This document shows, one piece after another, positions 18,234-27,833 of a stretch of DNA of 64,000 bases (its first letter is position 1; each line of letters begins with the position of its first letter). The translations under genes and the position numbers were made by a program. A model generated the notes under the pieces. The model saw only the letters and a list, made by a program, of their open reading frames with translations, was not told where the DNA came from and searched no databases. The stretch is from VRUE01 sp963728045 (GTDB lineage Bacteria; Actinomycetota; Thermoleophilia; Solirubrobacterales; 70-9). The DNA is taken from contig CAVSIE010000002.1 of the NCBI GenBank assembly GCA_963728045.1, positions 806,001 through 870,000 of the forward strand, in the 5' to 3' direction.

Positions 18234-19679
18234 TTGACTCCGGCTGAGGGGTATTCGACCGATCGCGAGGGCCCGCGCGAGGAATGCGGGGTGTTCGGCG
18301 TATACGCACCCGGCCACGACGTCGCCCGCCTCGCCTACTTCAGCCTCTACGCGCTCCAGCACCGCGGGCAGGAGTCGGCCGGGATCGCCACCTGCGAGGG
18401 CGGCCACATCACCACGATGCGCGACTCCGGCCTCGTCTCCCAGGTCTTCGACGAGGAGAAGCTGAAGGCGCTGGAGGGCGACATGGCGATCGGCCACGTC
18501 CGCTACTCGACCACCGGCGGCGGCTCCTGGGAGAACGCGCAGCCGGTCTGGCGCGACGACGGCCGTGAGCTGGCGCTGGCCCACAACGGCAATCTGACCA
18601 ACGCGGTCGAGCTCTGGACCGAGCTGAAGGAGCGCGGGATCTCCTTCCGCGGCACATCGGACTCGGAGATCATCGCGGCGCTGCTCTCCTCGCACGAGGG
18701 CAAGTTGATCGAGGACGCGGTCACCGACACGATGCCGCGCATGGAGGGCGCCTACTCGACCGTGGTGATGACCAAGCGCGCGATCGTCGCCTTCCGCGAC
18801 CCGCACGGGGTGCGGCCGCTCTCGCTCGGGCGGCTCAAAGACCGCTTCGTCGTCGCCTCGGAGAGCTGCGCCTTCGACATCATCGGCGCCGAGCTGATGC
18901 GCGAGGTCCACCCGGGCGAGATGGTCTCACTGACCGAGCGCGGCCTCGAGACTCGCCAGGTGGTGAAGGCCGAGCGGCCCGCCACCTGCGTCTTCGAGCA
19001 CATCTACTTCTCCCGCCCCGACAGCCGGCTCGAGGGCAAAGTGCTGCAGCAGGTGCGCGGCCGGATGGGCGAGATCCTCTGGCGGGAGGCGCCGGTCGAG
19101 GCCGACCTGGTGATCTCGGTGCCGGACTCCGGCAACCCCGCCGCCGCCGGCTTCGCCCGCGCCTCGGGGCTGCCGCGCGACGACGGCCTGATCAAGAACC
19201 GCTACGTCGCCCGCACCTTCATCCAGCCCGGCCAGGAGCTGCGCAAGCACGGGCTGCGGCTCAAGTTCAACCCGCTGCCCGAGATCGTCGCCGGCAAGCG
19301 GATCGTCGTCGTCGACGACTCGATCGTGCGCGGCAACACGACGCGGCAGATCGTCGGCATGCTGCGCGACGCCGGCGCGCGCGAGATCCACCTGCGGATC
19401 TCGGCGCCGCCGATCCGCTACCCCTGCCACTACGGGGTCGACATGTCGACGAGCGAGGAGATGATCGCCCACAACCGCACGGTCGAAGAGATCGCTGACG
19501 AGCTCGACGCCGACTCGCTCGCCTACCTCTCGCTCGAAGGGGTCTACGAGGCGGTCGGCACCCCGCCCGAGGACCACTGCGACGCCTGCTTCACCGGCCG
19601 CTACCCGCTCGGCGACCCCGAAGACGCGAACGGCAAGTTCGCGCTCGAGGACATCGCCGTGGTCCCGGCTAGCTCCTAG
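18234..19679 (+). CDS. purF: Amidophosphoribosyltransferase
   Basis: First committed enzyme of purine synthesis (PRPP + glutamine to phosphoribosylamine). 481 residues from TTG 18234 with GCAAGGAA upstream. The N-terminal nucleophile is the cysteine of EECGVFGVYAP, after a short propeptide that must be removed. Glutaminase motifs: ALQHRGQESAGIA, GHVRYSTTG, LAHNGNLTN. PRPP loop: RIVVVDDSIVRGNTTRQIV. Cysteines at CVFEHIYFSRPDS, IRYPCHYGVDM and DHCDACFTG match the four ligands of the [4Fe-4S] cluster in the Bacillus-type enzyme. Stands alone here; the ~100 bases upstream hold no recognised riboswitch. Confidence 0.97.
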   Translation: MTPAEGYSTDREGPREECGVFGVYAPGHDVARLAYFSLYALQHRGQESAGIATCEGGHITTMRDSGLVSQVFDEEKLKALEGDMAIGHVRYSTTGGGSWENAQPVWRDDGRELALAHNGNLTNAVELWTELKERGISFRGTSDSEIIAALLSSHEGKLIEDAVTDTMPRMEGAYSTVVMTKRAIVAFRDPHGVRPLSLGRLKDRFVVASESCAFDIIGAELMREVHPGEMVSLTERGLETRQVVKAERPATCVFEHIYFSRPDSRLEGKVLQQVRGRMGEILWREAPVEADLVISVPDSGNPAAAGFARASGLPRDDGLIKNRYVARTFIQPGQELRKHGLRLKFNPLPEIVAGKRIVVVDDSIVRGNTTRQIVGMLRDAGAREIHLRISAPPIRYPCHYGVDMSTSEEMIAHNRTVEEIADELDADSLAYLSLEGVYEAVGTPPEDHCDACFTGRYPLGDPEDANGKFALEDIAVVPASS

Positions 19680-20653
19680 CGGGGTCGCGGTCCCCAGGTC
19701 GGATCGCCGAGCGTGCTGCCGAACCCTTCTTCTTCGGTGCCGGCGCTGTCGAAGCCGCTGTAGGCGCCCCTCCCGTCGCTTCGCATCACCTCGATCCCGC
19801 TGGTGTGGGTGGTGCTGCTGTGGGCGACGATGTGGCTTCCGTCAGGCGAGAAGGCTGGGTGGTAGAAGGTGCGGCAACGGGGCGGGAACGGGTTGCAGGT
19901 GGTGAGCTGCTTGACCTGACCCCCTCCGAGGCGCGCGACGAAGACGTTCGAGCCCCTGTGACGGTTGCTGACGAAGGCGATGCGGCGGCCCTCCGGCGCG
20001 TAGTCGGGTTCGGACTCGTTGCGCGGCCCGTCGATCAGGACGCGCAGGCGGCTGCCGTCGGCGCGCATCGAGAAGACATCGCTGCGGTCGCGTTTCTCGT
20101 CGGGGTCGCGGTCGCTGGTGAAGGCGATGCGCCTCCCGTTCGGCGAGACGGCCGGGTCGCTGTCGTCGTAGGGGCCGCTGGTGAGCTGGCGCAGGCCGCT
20201 GCCGTCGAGGCGGATCGTGAAGATGTGGCTGTGGCCTTCAACGCGGCGGGAGAAGACGACCGCCTGCCCGCCGGGGAAGAAAGCCGGGTCGGCGACGCCG
20301 AGGGTGTCTCCTCCGGTCACTTCCCTCCTTTCGGAGCCGTCGTTGCTCATCACGTAGATGCTGCTCGTCCTCGCGACGAAGTCGTCATGGACGAAGACGA
20401 TCAGCCGGCCGTCAGCCGAGTAGGAGGGGCTGTGGTCGTCGGTGTCCGTGGTCAGCGGGCGCGGCGGCTGTTTGATCCGCGGCCCGTGCGTGAACAGGCC
20501 GCCGACGCTTTCCACCCGCCCTTCGGCGACTTCGTCGGTGGAGACCTTCGAGTAAGCGATCGGCCCCGGTTTGCCGGGGAAGGCGGCGAAAGAGGCCTCG
20601 GCGCCAAGCGTCAGAAGCACGGCCGTCACACAGAGGAGCGATGCCCTGATCAC
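19676..20653 (-). CDS. Secreted TolB-like beta-propeller protein (PD40 repeats)
   Basis: 325 residues. Signal peptide MIRASLLCVTAVLLTLGAEA with cleavage near FAAFPG. The mature protein is a run of WD40-like/PD40 blades as in TolB: HSPSYSADGRLIVFVHD, ADPAFFPGGQAVVFSRR, SDPAVSPNGRRIAFTSDRD, SEPDYAPEGRRIAFVSNRH, YHPAFSPDGSHIVAHS. Likely a surface or periplasm-like interaction scaffold. The ATG overlaps the stop of the nitronate monooxygenase gene (ATGA), so they form one transcript; the 3' end overlaps purF by four bases. Confidence 0.88.
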   Translation of the reverse strand: MIRASLLCVTAVLLTLGAEASFAAFPGKPGPIAYSKVSTDEVAEGRVESVGGLFTHGPRIKQPPRPLTTDTDDHSPSYSADGRLIVFVHDDFVARTSSIYVMSNDGSERREVTGGDTLGVADPAFFPGGQAVVFSRRVEGHSHIFTIRLDGSGLRQLTSGPYDDSDPAVSPNGRRIAFTSDRDPDEKRDRSDVFSMRADGSRLRVLIDGPRNESEPDYAPEGRRIAFVSNRHRGSNVFVARLGGGQVKQLTTCNPFPPRCRTFYHPAFSPDGSHIVAHSSTTHTSGIEVMRSDGRGAYSGFDSAGTEEEGFGSTLGDPTWGPRPR

Positions 20654-21609
20654 GGCGTGAGGGTACCGACAATCCTCGCGGCGGACTGAAGCTGGTCGAT
20701 GCGCGCGACGGTCGCGCCGGCGTAAAGAGGACCCGCGTCGAGCAGATTCGGTGGCCCGTCATCGGTAGGACCGAGAGGCGAGAGCAAGCGACTGCTGGAA
20801 CGCTGGGCGCGGGCGAGTCGCCCCTGGATCCCGGCGGGCATGAAGCGCGCGCCCGGAGCGGTGAGGCGGTTCAGCGCCCGGTTGAGGGCGGGACCACGTG
20901 GATCGTCGCCGAGCCAGCGGCCGGTGGCCGCGTTCGCGACCACGCGATGCGGCGCCGGCCAGCCCATGCCGAACAGCTCGGTGAGGATCGTCTCCTCTGC
21001 GTCGAGCAGGCGCTGCTTGTACTCGGGATGCGCGCGGCTCTCCTCCGAGAGCAGGAAACGGGTGCCGGCTACGGCCGCGGTCGCGCCGCCCTCCAGGGCC
21101 CGCAGGACGTCGCCGCGCTCCGCGATCCCGCCCGCGAGCAGCAGCGGGTAGTCGTCGGGCAGCGCAGCCCTCGCCTGCTCGAGTAGCTCTATCCCCGGAG
21201 TGCTTCCGCGCACGTGGCCGCCGGCCTCGACCCCTTGCACGATCACCGCGTCGGCGCCGGCGCCGTAGGCCGCGCGAGCCTCCGCCACCGAGCCGCACTG
21301 GTGGATCCAGGCGCCGGGGGTCCACCGCTTGGGGGCGCCCCAGAAGGTGACGACGACATCGGCTTTGGCCGCCGCCTCGAACCAGCCGCGGCGAGCGAAG
21401 GGCAGCAGCAGGTTCACGGCGAGCGGCTTCTCGGTCAGAGCGCGCGCCGCGGCCAGCTGGCGCTCGATCGCCTCGGCGCCGGTGACCGCGATCGTCCCCA
21501 GCCCCCCTGCCTCGGAGACGGCGGCGGCCAGCTCGTGCCGGCTCAACCCGCCGCCCAGACCGGCCTGGACGACCGGCGCCTCGATGCCGAGGTTCTCCAG
21601 GAACGCCAC
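20650..21609 (-). CDS. Nitronate monooxygenase / 2-nitropropane dioxygenase family flavoprotein
   Basis: 319 residues from GTG 21609; longer in-frame starts would overlap the divergent purN. FMN-dependent TIM-barrel protein. Motifs: PVVQAGLGGGLSRHELAAAVSEAGGLGTI (a longer stretch; key part AGLGGGLS), DAVIVQGVEAGGHVRG with the conserved Gly-His FMN/substrate site, PLLLAGGIAERGDVLRAL, and AAVAGTRFLLSEES. It oxidises alkyl nitronates in characterised members; other family members are enoyl reductases, so the substrate is open. Only 18 bases separate its start from purN. Confidence 0.88.
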   Translation of the reverse strand: MAFLENLGIEAPVVQAGLGGGLSRHELAAAVSEAGGLGTIAVTGAEAIERQLAAARALTEKPLAVNLLLPFARRGWFEAAAKADVVVTFWGAPKRWTPGAWIHQCGSVAEARAAYGAGADAVIVQGVEAGGHVRGSTPGIELLEQARAALPDDYPLLLAGGIAERGDVLRALEGGATAAVAGTRFLLSEESRAHPEYKQRLLDAEETILTELFGMGWPAPHRVVANAATGRWLGDDPRGPALNRALNRLTAPGARFMPAGIQGRLARAQRSSSRLLSPLGPTDDGPPNLLDAGPLYAGATVARIDQLQSAARIVGTLTP

Positions 21610-21627
21610 CTTCGCGATGATGCCAGG

Positions 21628-22237
21628 GTGAGCGGTTTTCGCATCGTCGTCTTGGCCTCGGGATCGGGGACGAACCTGCAGGCGATCCTCGATCGGCTGC
21701 ATGGCCAGAGCGGGATCGAGGTGGTCGGGGTCGGGTCGGACAAGCCGGGAGCGCGGGCGCTGGAGCGAGCGCGGGCGGCAGGGGTGGAGACCGCGGTCTT
21801 CCCACGCGAGGAGCACCCCGACCGAGAGGCTCGCGACGCAGCGATCGGCGACTGGATCGAGTCGCTGGACGCCGACCTCATCGCCCTCGCCGGCTACATG
21901 CAGCTGCTCAGCGCCGAGTTCGTCGCCCGCTTCCGCGGCCTGGTCGTCAACGTCCACCCGGCGCTGCTGCCCGCCTTCCCCGGGCTCGACGCGATCGGGC
22001 AGGCGCTCGCGGCGGGGGTCGAGGTGACCGGGGTCACCGTCCACTTCGTCGACGAGGGGGTCGATACAGGCCCGGCGATCGTGCAGCGCGAGGTTCCCGT
22101 CCCGGCCGACCGCGACCGCGCCGCGCTGGAGGAGGCGATCCACGCCACCGAGCACGAGCTCTACCCGGAGGCGATCCGCATGATCGCGGCGGGCAAGGTT
22201 AGGATCGACTCAAGCGATCCGCGCGCGGTCGTCGTCG

Positions 22238-22245
<8 letters not shown>
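21628..22245 (+). CDS. purN: Phosphoribosylglycinamide formyltransferase (10-formyl-THF dependent)
   Basis: 205 residues from GTG 21628. Transfers formyl from 10-formyl-THF to GAR. Motifs: VLASGSGTNLQAIL at the phosphate site, LAGYMQLLS, the catalytic Asn-His in VNVHPALLPAFPG, and HFVDEGVDTGPAIVQ carrying the catalytic Asp. Its end overlaps purH by eight bases, so the two last-step folate enzymes are coupled. Confidence 0.96.
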
Positions 22246-23854
<1,609 letters not shown>

Positions 23855-23909
23855 GCTGCTAACAGTCAGATAGGTTTTGACCGGTAACGAAGGCAACCCG
23901 GGAGTCGCT

Positions 23910-24386
23910 ATGTCTCGTCGTTGGTTTCAAATTCTCGCCGCGTCAGCAGCCGTCCTTGCTCTAGCCACCGCCTTGCCAGCCTGCGGCGGCTCTGATCCCA
24001 GCCAGGATGAACTTGACCAAGCGCGAGAGGAAGGGGCGAAGGAAGCCCAGCAGCAAGCCAGGATCAAAGACATAGAAAAACAAGTCCGCAACCTGAAGAA
24101 AAGCAAGAATGGCTCCAGTCCCGGTTCCCCTCCATCGAGTCCAGGCGGATCAACCGCCTCCTCGGGCGGCACCACTGCATGTGGAGGTAGCCTCTCGGCT
24201 GGACCGAACACAACCTGCGGCTTTGCCGCCAATGTTGAAGCCGACTACTACGCAGAAATCGGCGCTGGGTCAGGGTCTGTCTACTCCTACAGCCCTACAA
24301 CCGGTCGGTACTACACGATGTACTGCTCGGCGGGCTCGCCTCACGTCTGCACCGGCGGCAACGACGCCTCGGTCTACTTCCCGTAG
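23910..24386 (+). CDS. Small predicted lipoprotein
   Basis: 158 residues from ATG 23910 (GGGAG upstream); an earlier in-frame start at 23877 would put charged residues before the signal peptide. The N-terminus is a type II signal peptide: MSRRWF, a hydrophobic core and the lipobox LPAC, after which the cysteine would be lipidated. A short charged helix (EEGAKEAQQQARIKDIEKQV, coiled-coil-like) is followed by a Ser/Gly/Pro-rich linker and a compact C-terminal domain with four cysteines (TACGG, TTCGF, MYCSA, HVCTGG), possibly two disulfides. No family recognised. The next lipoprotein gene begins 19 bases downstream. Confidence 0.75.
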   Translation: MSRRWFQILAASAAVLALATALPACGGSDPSQDELDQAREEGAKEAQQQARIKDIEKQVRNLKKSKNGSSPGSPPSSPGGSTASSGGTTACGGSLSAGPNTTCGFAANVEADYYAEIGAGSGSVYSYSPTTGRYYTMYCSAGSPHVCTGGNDASVYFP

Positions 24387-24405
24387 GCAAGCACGAGGCG
24401 CAACG

Positions 24406-25404
24406 ATGAAGGTGTGGCCGGCGGCCTCGGTACTGCTAATGCTGCTGGTAGTGCTCATTGCAGCGGGGTGTGGGAACGACTCCGACGACGGGACTGAAGC
24501 GGCAGCCCGCGCCAACGCGGCGCGTGAGGCAGCGCTGGACCGCAAGGAGGGGCGGCTGCGGGAAGAACTGCGCGTGACCCGAAGCAAAGTAAAGGCGCAG
24601 GAAGCGCGCAAACGGGAGGGCAGTGCTGAAAGCGAGGCGGCGGCGGGCTCGGCTGCCTCAAGCACCAGCTTCGAACGGACGGCCGCTGGGCTGAGCGGCG
24701 AAGTCGGAGCTGTGATCGGGCCACCAGGAGCCAAAGCTGCAAGTTTCGGCAGTCTGCAGTCGGGCTCAGCCTGGTCAACAAGCAAGGTGCCGATCGCGCT
24801 GCGGGTACTCGAAGATGAGGGTGGCCCAGGGGGCATCAGCTCGACGCAGGCAGAACAGATGCGCGCCGCGCTCACTCTTTCCGACAACGAAGCGGCCGCA
24901 GCGCTGTTCGCTGACCTTGAACACAGCCACGGCGGCATCGGTGGCGCTTCCGCCGCGGTTACCGAAGTTCTACGAGAAGGCGGCGACGCGATCACCCAGA
25001 TCTCGACACACGGCCGGGGCGAATTCTCCAGTTACGGTCAGACTGAGTGGTCGCTGGTGAACCAGCAGCGTTTTATGAGCTCGCTGGCGGCGGGCTGCGT
25101 CGCCGGACCCGAAACGACCGACTACGTGCTTGACCTGATGGGTGAAGTCTCCTCCGATACTTGGGGACTCGGGTCCACCGGACTTCCCGCAAGATGGAAG
25201 GGCGGCTGGGGCCCTGGGACCGACGGCGGCTACCTGGTGCGGCAAATGGGGATCCTCTACGTCGGCGATAAGGAGGCCGTTGTCGCCCTCGCCGCCCAAC
25301 CCACTGATGGCTCGCTCGAAAGCGGCGAGGCGATGGCTACCACCGTCGCCCAGTGGCTGGCTGAACAGGCACCGGAGTACGCGCAGATGCCAAGCGGCTG
25401 CTGA
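24406..25404 (+). CDS. Class A beta-lactamase-like serine hydrolase lipoprotein
   Basis: 332 residues from ATG 24406. Lipobox LIAAGC ends a type II signal peptide. A charged helical stretch (residues ~30-75) is probably a stalk. The catalytic-type domain keeps the serine beta-lactamase/PBP landmarks: SxxK as Ser124-Thr-Ser-Lys127, SDN at 159-161, and KGG (in place of KTG/KSG) at 265-267. The Omega-loop ExxLN glutamate typical of true class A enzymes is not evident, so it may be an esterase, peptidase or non-hydrolytic relative rather than a resistance enzyme. Lipid-anchored on the outer face of the membrane, paired with the preceding small lipoprotein. Confidence 0.78.
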   Translation: MKVWPAASVLLMLLVVLIAAGCGNDSDDGTEAAARANAAREAALDRKEGRLREELRVTRSKVKAQEARKREGSAESEAAAGSAASSTSFERTAAGLSGEVGAVIGPPGAKAASFGSLQSGSAWSTSKVPIALRVLEDEGGPGGISSTQAEQMRAALTLSDNEAAAALFADLEHSHGGIGGASAAVTEVLREGGDAITQISTHGRGEFSSYGQTEWSLVNQQRFMSSLAAGCVAGPETTDYVLDLMGEVSSDTWGLGSTGLPARWKGGWGPGTDGGYLVRQMGILYVGDKEAVVALAAQPTDGSLESGEAMATTVAQWLAEQAPEYAQMPSGC

Positions 25405-25419
25405 AGCTTCCGGTATCGA

Positions 25420-25456
25420 GTGTGATGTCACACAGTTTCCACACCGTGTGACACAC
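25420..25456. promoter_or_regulatory. Two short palindromes upstream of the structured RNA candidate
   Basis: GTGTGA TG TCACAC (25420-25433) and GTGTG A CACAC (25446-25456) stand 12 bases apart. They may be binding sites for a dimeric regulator, placed just before the likely transcription start of the RNA candidate. No protein can be named from the sequence. Confidence 0.4.
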
Positions 25457-25515
25457 CTGTGGCAGATACAGGGCTAGCGTCGGCCGGGCCGCGTGATGAG
25501 CGCGGTGACGTCCCG

Positions 25516-25635
25516 GCCACCGGATGTGGATCCCACCCTCACGAAGTGGGAATTGGCGGGTTCGACTCCCGCTCGGGGCGCTAAGATGCAAGGACTTCGT
25601 GAGGGTGGAGTCACCGTATCCGGTGGCAATTCCCA
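25516..25635 (+). ncRNA. Structured RNA candidate with a tRNA T-arm-like hairpin
   Basis: No protein gene fits here. Long-range pairings: 25516-25525 with 25618-25627 (10 bp), 25533-25547 with 25594-25608 (15 bp, perfect) and an alternative 25547-25555 with 25627-25635 (9 bp), which cannot form together with the first two except as a pseudoknot. The 46-base loop of the long stem contains GCGGG TTCGACT CCCGC (25556-25572), a perfect tRNA T-arm, followed by TCGGGGC, which is a plausible tRNA 3' acceptor strand; its partner GCCCCGA is absent, so no tRNA can form. A strong terminator follows at 25641. It could be a small RNA, a cis-regulatory leader or a tRNA-derived remnant. Confidence 0.55.
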
Positions 25636-25640
25636 AAGCA

Positions 25641-25667
25641 ACGGCCCGCTTCGGCGGGCCGTTTGCG
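25641..25667 (+). terminator. Rho-independent terminator (possibly bidirectional)
   Basis: ACGGCCCGC (25641-25649), TTCG tetraloop, GCGGGCCGT (25654-25662), then TTGCGTT. It ends transcription from the lipoproteins or RNA candidate on the plus strand. It may also serve the minus-strand LOG gene, whose stop is at 25681. Confidence 0.85.
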
Positions 25668-25680
25668 TTCAGCGCTCTAG

Positions 25681-26394
25681 TCAGTCCGCAGCGACGCGGA
25701 GCTGGTGCTGCTGGTCGCGTGCCTGGTGCACGTAGCCGCAGATCTCCTCGACCGTGTCGGCGGTGACGAGCAGCTCCATGTCGGCGGGTGCGATCAGGCC
25801 GGCGTCTTCTAGGGCGTCGTCGATCCAGTCGAGCAGTGGTTCCCAGTGCGTCTTGTCGACGAGGATCGTCGGGAAGTTCTGGATGCGGTGGGTCTGGATC
25901 AGGGTGAGGCTCTCGAACAGCTCGTCCATCGTGCCGAAGCCGCCGGGGAAGATGACGAAGGCGCGGGCGTAGCGGACGAACATCAGCTTGCGGGCGAAGA
26001 AGTAGTGGAAGTCGACGCCGCGGTTGACGAAGCGGTTCGTCTCCTGCTCCATCGGCAGCTCGATGTTGAGCCCGACCGAGAGACCGCCTGCTTCGGCAGC
26101 GCCCCGGTTCGCGGCCTCCATCAGGCCGGGACCGCCGCCGGTGATGACGGTGAAGTCGTCCTTGGCCAAGCAGGCTGCGGTCTCGCGGCAGAGCTCGTAC
26201 CAACGGTGGCCCTCGGCGATCCGCGCCGAGCCGAAGATCGAGACGCCATCCTCGATGTCGCGCAGGGCGTCGAACCCGCGGTCGATCTCGGCGGCGATCC
26301 GCTCCACCCGCTCTCGGTCCTTCGCCTCGACGTCGCTCGGCTGGCGGAGCAGTTTCTCGTCGCGCTTCGCGCCCGTCCTCTCCATCTTGCTCAC
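25681..26394 (-). CDS. LOG family protein (TIGR00730-type Rossmann fold)
   Basis: 237 residues. The lysine-decarboxylase-like family that in characterised members releases cytokinins from riboside 5'-monophosphates or acts as an AMP/ribonucleotide phosphoribohydrolase. Signatures: VITGGGPGLMEAANRGAAEA and FPGGFGTMDELFE (the PGGxGTxxE motif that binds the nucleotide). It also has FGSAR near the start of the fold. The ~45-residue N-terminal part is charged and helical. The ATG overlaps the stop of the upstream methyltransferase gene (ATGA). Confidence 0.92.
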   Translation of the reverse strand: MSKMERTGAKRDEKLLRQPSDVEAKDRERVERIAAEIDRGFDALRDIEDGVSIFGSARIAEGHRWYELCRETAACLAKDDFTVITGGGPGLMEAANRGAAEAGGLSVGLNIELPMEQETNRFVNRGVDFHYFFARKLMFVRYARAFVIFPGGFGTMDELFESLTLIQTHRIQNFPTILVDKTHWEPLLDWIDDALEDAGLIAPADMELLVTADTVEEICGYVHQARDQQHQLRVAAD

Positions 26395-27044
26395 GCGGCT
26401 GTCGCGGCGAAGAGATCGAGGCTGCCGCCCGCGGTGCGCAGGCGCTCGTAGCGCTCGACCTCGGCGAAACCTGCGTCCCTGAGGAGCGCCGGGAGGCGAC
26501 CGGCCCGGTGTTCTGCCGTTCGCTGGAAGCCGTCGATCGCCTGGCTGACGTAGAAGATGGCGCTCATCACCGGGTCGTGTGGCGGGCCCCAGTCGGCGAG
26601 GTGGAAGCTGCCGCCGGGCTTCAGCACCCGCCCGATCTCAGCCAGAGCTTCGCGCTTCTGCGCGGGCACCAAGTGGTGGAGGACCAGGGACATCGTCACG
26701 ACGTCGACGCTGTCGTCGTCCTGCGGCAGCTCTCCGGCCAGGCCTTCGCGCCACTCGACCGCGTCGGCGCCTGCCTTTGCCCGGGCGCGCGCGAGGATTT
26801 CGGGGTCGCCGTCTATCCCGGTCACCTGCGCGTCCAGACGGCTCGCGGCGAGAGCGATCGCGAAGGTGCCCGTGCCGCAGCCCACGTCGAGGACGCTGCC
26901 GCCCTGTGGAAGCTCGGCGTCGACGCGATCGCGCATCGCCTTGCGGAAGTGCCCTTCCCGCATCGTCAGCGCCAGCACCGGGTCGTAGACGCGCGAGAAG
27001 ACGCGCCACCTGGCGGCGGGGATGTACTGAGGCTCGGCGTTCAT
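26391..27044 (-). CDS. Class I SAM-dependent methyltransferase
   Basis: 217 residues from ATG 27044. The SAM-binding motif I is VLDVGCGTGTFAIALA, motif II has the acidic IDGDPEIL, and SLVLHHLVPAQK with GRVLKPGGSFHLADWG are the usual post-motif segments of Methyltransf_11/25 proteins (UbiE-like). The substrate cannot be told. It lies 15 bases downstream of tRNA-Lys on the same strand and is translationally coupled to the LOG gene. Confidence 0.9.
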   Translation of the reverse strand: MNAEPQYIPAARWRVFSRVYDPVLALTMREGHFRKAMRDRVDAELPQGGSVLDVGCGTGTFAIALAASRLDAQVTGIDGDPEILARARAKAGADAVEWREGLAGELPQDDDSVDVVTMSLVLHHLVPAQKREALAEIGRVLKPGGSFHLADWGPPHDPVMSAIFYVSQAIDGFQRTAEHRAGRLPALLRDAGFAEVERYERLRTAGGSLDLFAATAA

Positions 27045-27059
27045 CGACTCCCCACGCAG

Positions 27060-27133
27060 TGCCCCCGACCGGATTCGAACCGGCGCCGCGCGGCTTAAAA
27101 GGCCGCCGCTCTAACCAACTGAGCTACGGGGGC
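27060..27133 (-). tRNA. tRNA-Lys (anticodon TTT)
   Basis: 74 bases that fold as a full cloverleaf: acceptor GCCCCCG/CGGGGGC, discriminator A, anticodon stem GCGGC/GCCGC with loop CTTTTAA (anticodon TTT), and T-arm CCGG TTCGAAT CCGG. CCA is not encoded. The 3' end of the upstream secreted-protein frame runs into its first 23 bases. Confidence 0.95.
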
Positions 27134-27761
27134 AGGCAGCCCTTAGCGTAGAAGACCTTGAGCGGCCTAGCCGGCTGGGTGGTATTGCGGGGGGGGCCGG
27201 CGTAGTGGTCGTGGTGCCCAGCGTGGTCGCGCCGCCCGGCCTGTCGACCACGGCACAGACGGCGGTCACGGTCATCGTGATGCCGGAGCGCCATGCGTAG
27301 CCGCTCGCCGTCCAACCGCTTTGCGACGTGCTCGGGCCACTCTGGGAGACGGTCGCCTCATCCACGTTGCTCACTATCGCCCCACCGCCAATCGCCTGAT
27401 TGCCCGGAGGACAGTTCGCGGTTGCCGTAGCGCGTCTTCCGTCAATCGGCAGCGATGCCGTCGCCGTCTGGTACGTCACGCCGGAGAGGGCCGCCGCGGT
27501 GACGTCGGTCAGCGTTTTCTGGTTGATCTGCGCGCCGGTGAGCGATTTCGCCTTGACCTGACGACCGGTGAGCGATTTCGGGTTGATCCGGTTGGCGGGG
27601 ATCGTCTTCGACTTGATCCGGTTCCCCGGCACGGAGTTCCGCTTGATCTGCTTTCCGCTGATCTTCCCGGCCGCGTAGACGGAGCCCCCGAGAGCTATGA
27701 AAAGCGCCAAGCAGGCAACGACGTTGGAGAACGAGAGCAACTTCGCGATTCGGGCCGTCAA
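27111..27761 (-). CDS. Secreted beta-helix-like repeat protein; 3' end uncertain
   Basis: 216 residues as read, from TTG 27761 with AGGAGGGA upstream. Signal peptide VVACLALFIALGGSVYAAG. Then come short degenerate repeats (GKQIKRNS, GNRIKSKT, ANRINPKS, GRQVKAKS, GAQINQKT), a family that I recognise as common in Solirubrobacterales genomes, followed by a domain with NCPPGNQAIGGG. After ~190 residues the sequence passes a run of eight C (coding strand of 27189-27196) and continues into tRNA-Lys. With one base more or less there, the frame would end near 27168, clear of the tRNA. The last ~25 residues are therefore doubtful. Confidence 0.78.
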   Translation of the reverse strand: MTARIAKLLSFSNVVACLALFIALGGSVYAAGKISGKQIKRNSVPGNRIKSKTIPANRINPKSLTGRQVKAKSLTGAQINQKTLTDVTAAALSGVTYQTATASLPIDGRRATATANCPPGNQAIGGGAIVSNVDEATVSQSGPSTSQSGWTASGYAWRSGITMTVTAVCAVVDRPGGATTLGTTTTTPAPPAIPPSRLGRSRSSTLRAACPRSSVG

Positions 27762-27807
27762 ATGAGTCCCTCCTAGGTAAGCAACGATCGCAACCTATTG
27801 CATACCA

Positions 27808-27831
27808 GAAAAAAACCCGAGCGCTCCGGGT
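27808..27831 (-). terminator. Rho-independent terminator after thiSG
   Basis: On the minus strand, ACCCGG, loop AGCGC, TCGGGT, then a run of T. It begins three bases beyond the thiSG stop codon and closes the thiO-thiSG transcript. Confidence 0.85.
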
Positions 27832-27833
27832 GA

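Noticed and set aside
25501..25580. A complete tRNA gene at 25.5 kb
   Set aside because: T-arm and 3' acceptor strand are present, but no GCCCCGA 5' strand or normal D-arm is found, and the possible anticodon stem has a 9-base loop.
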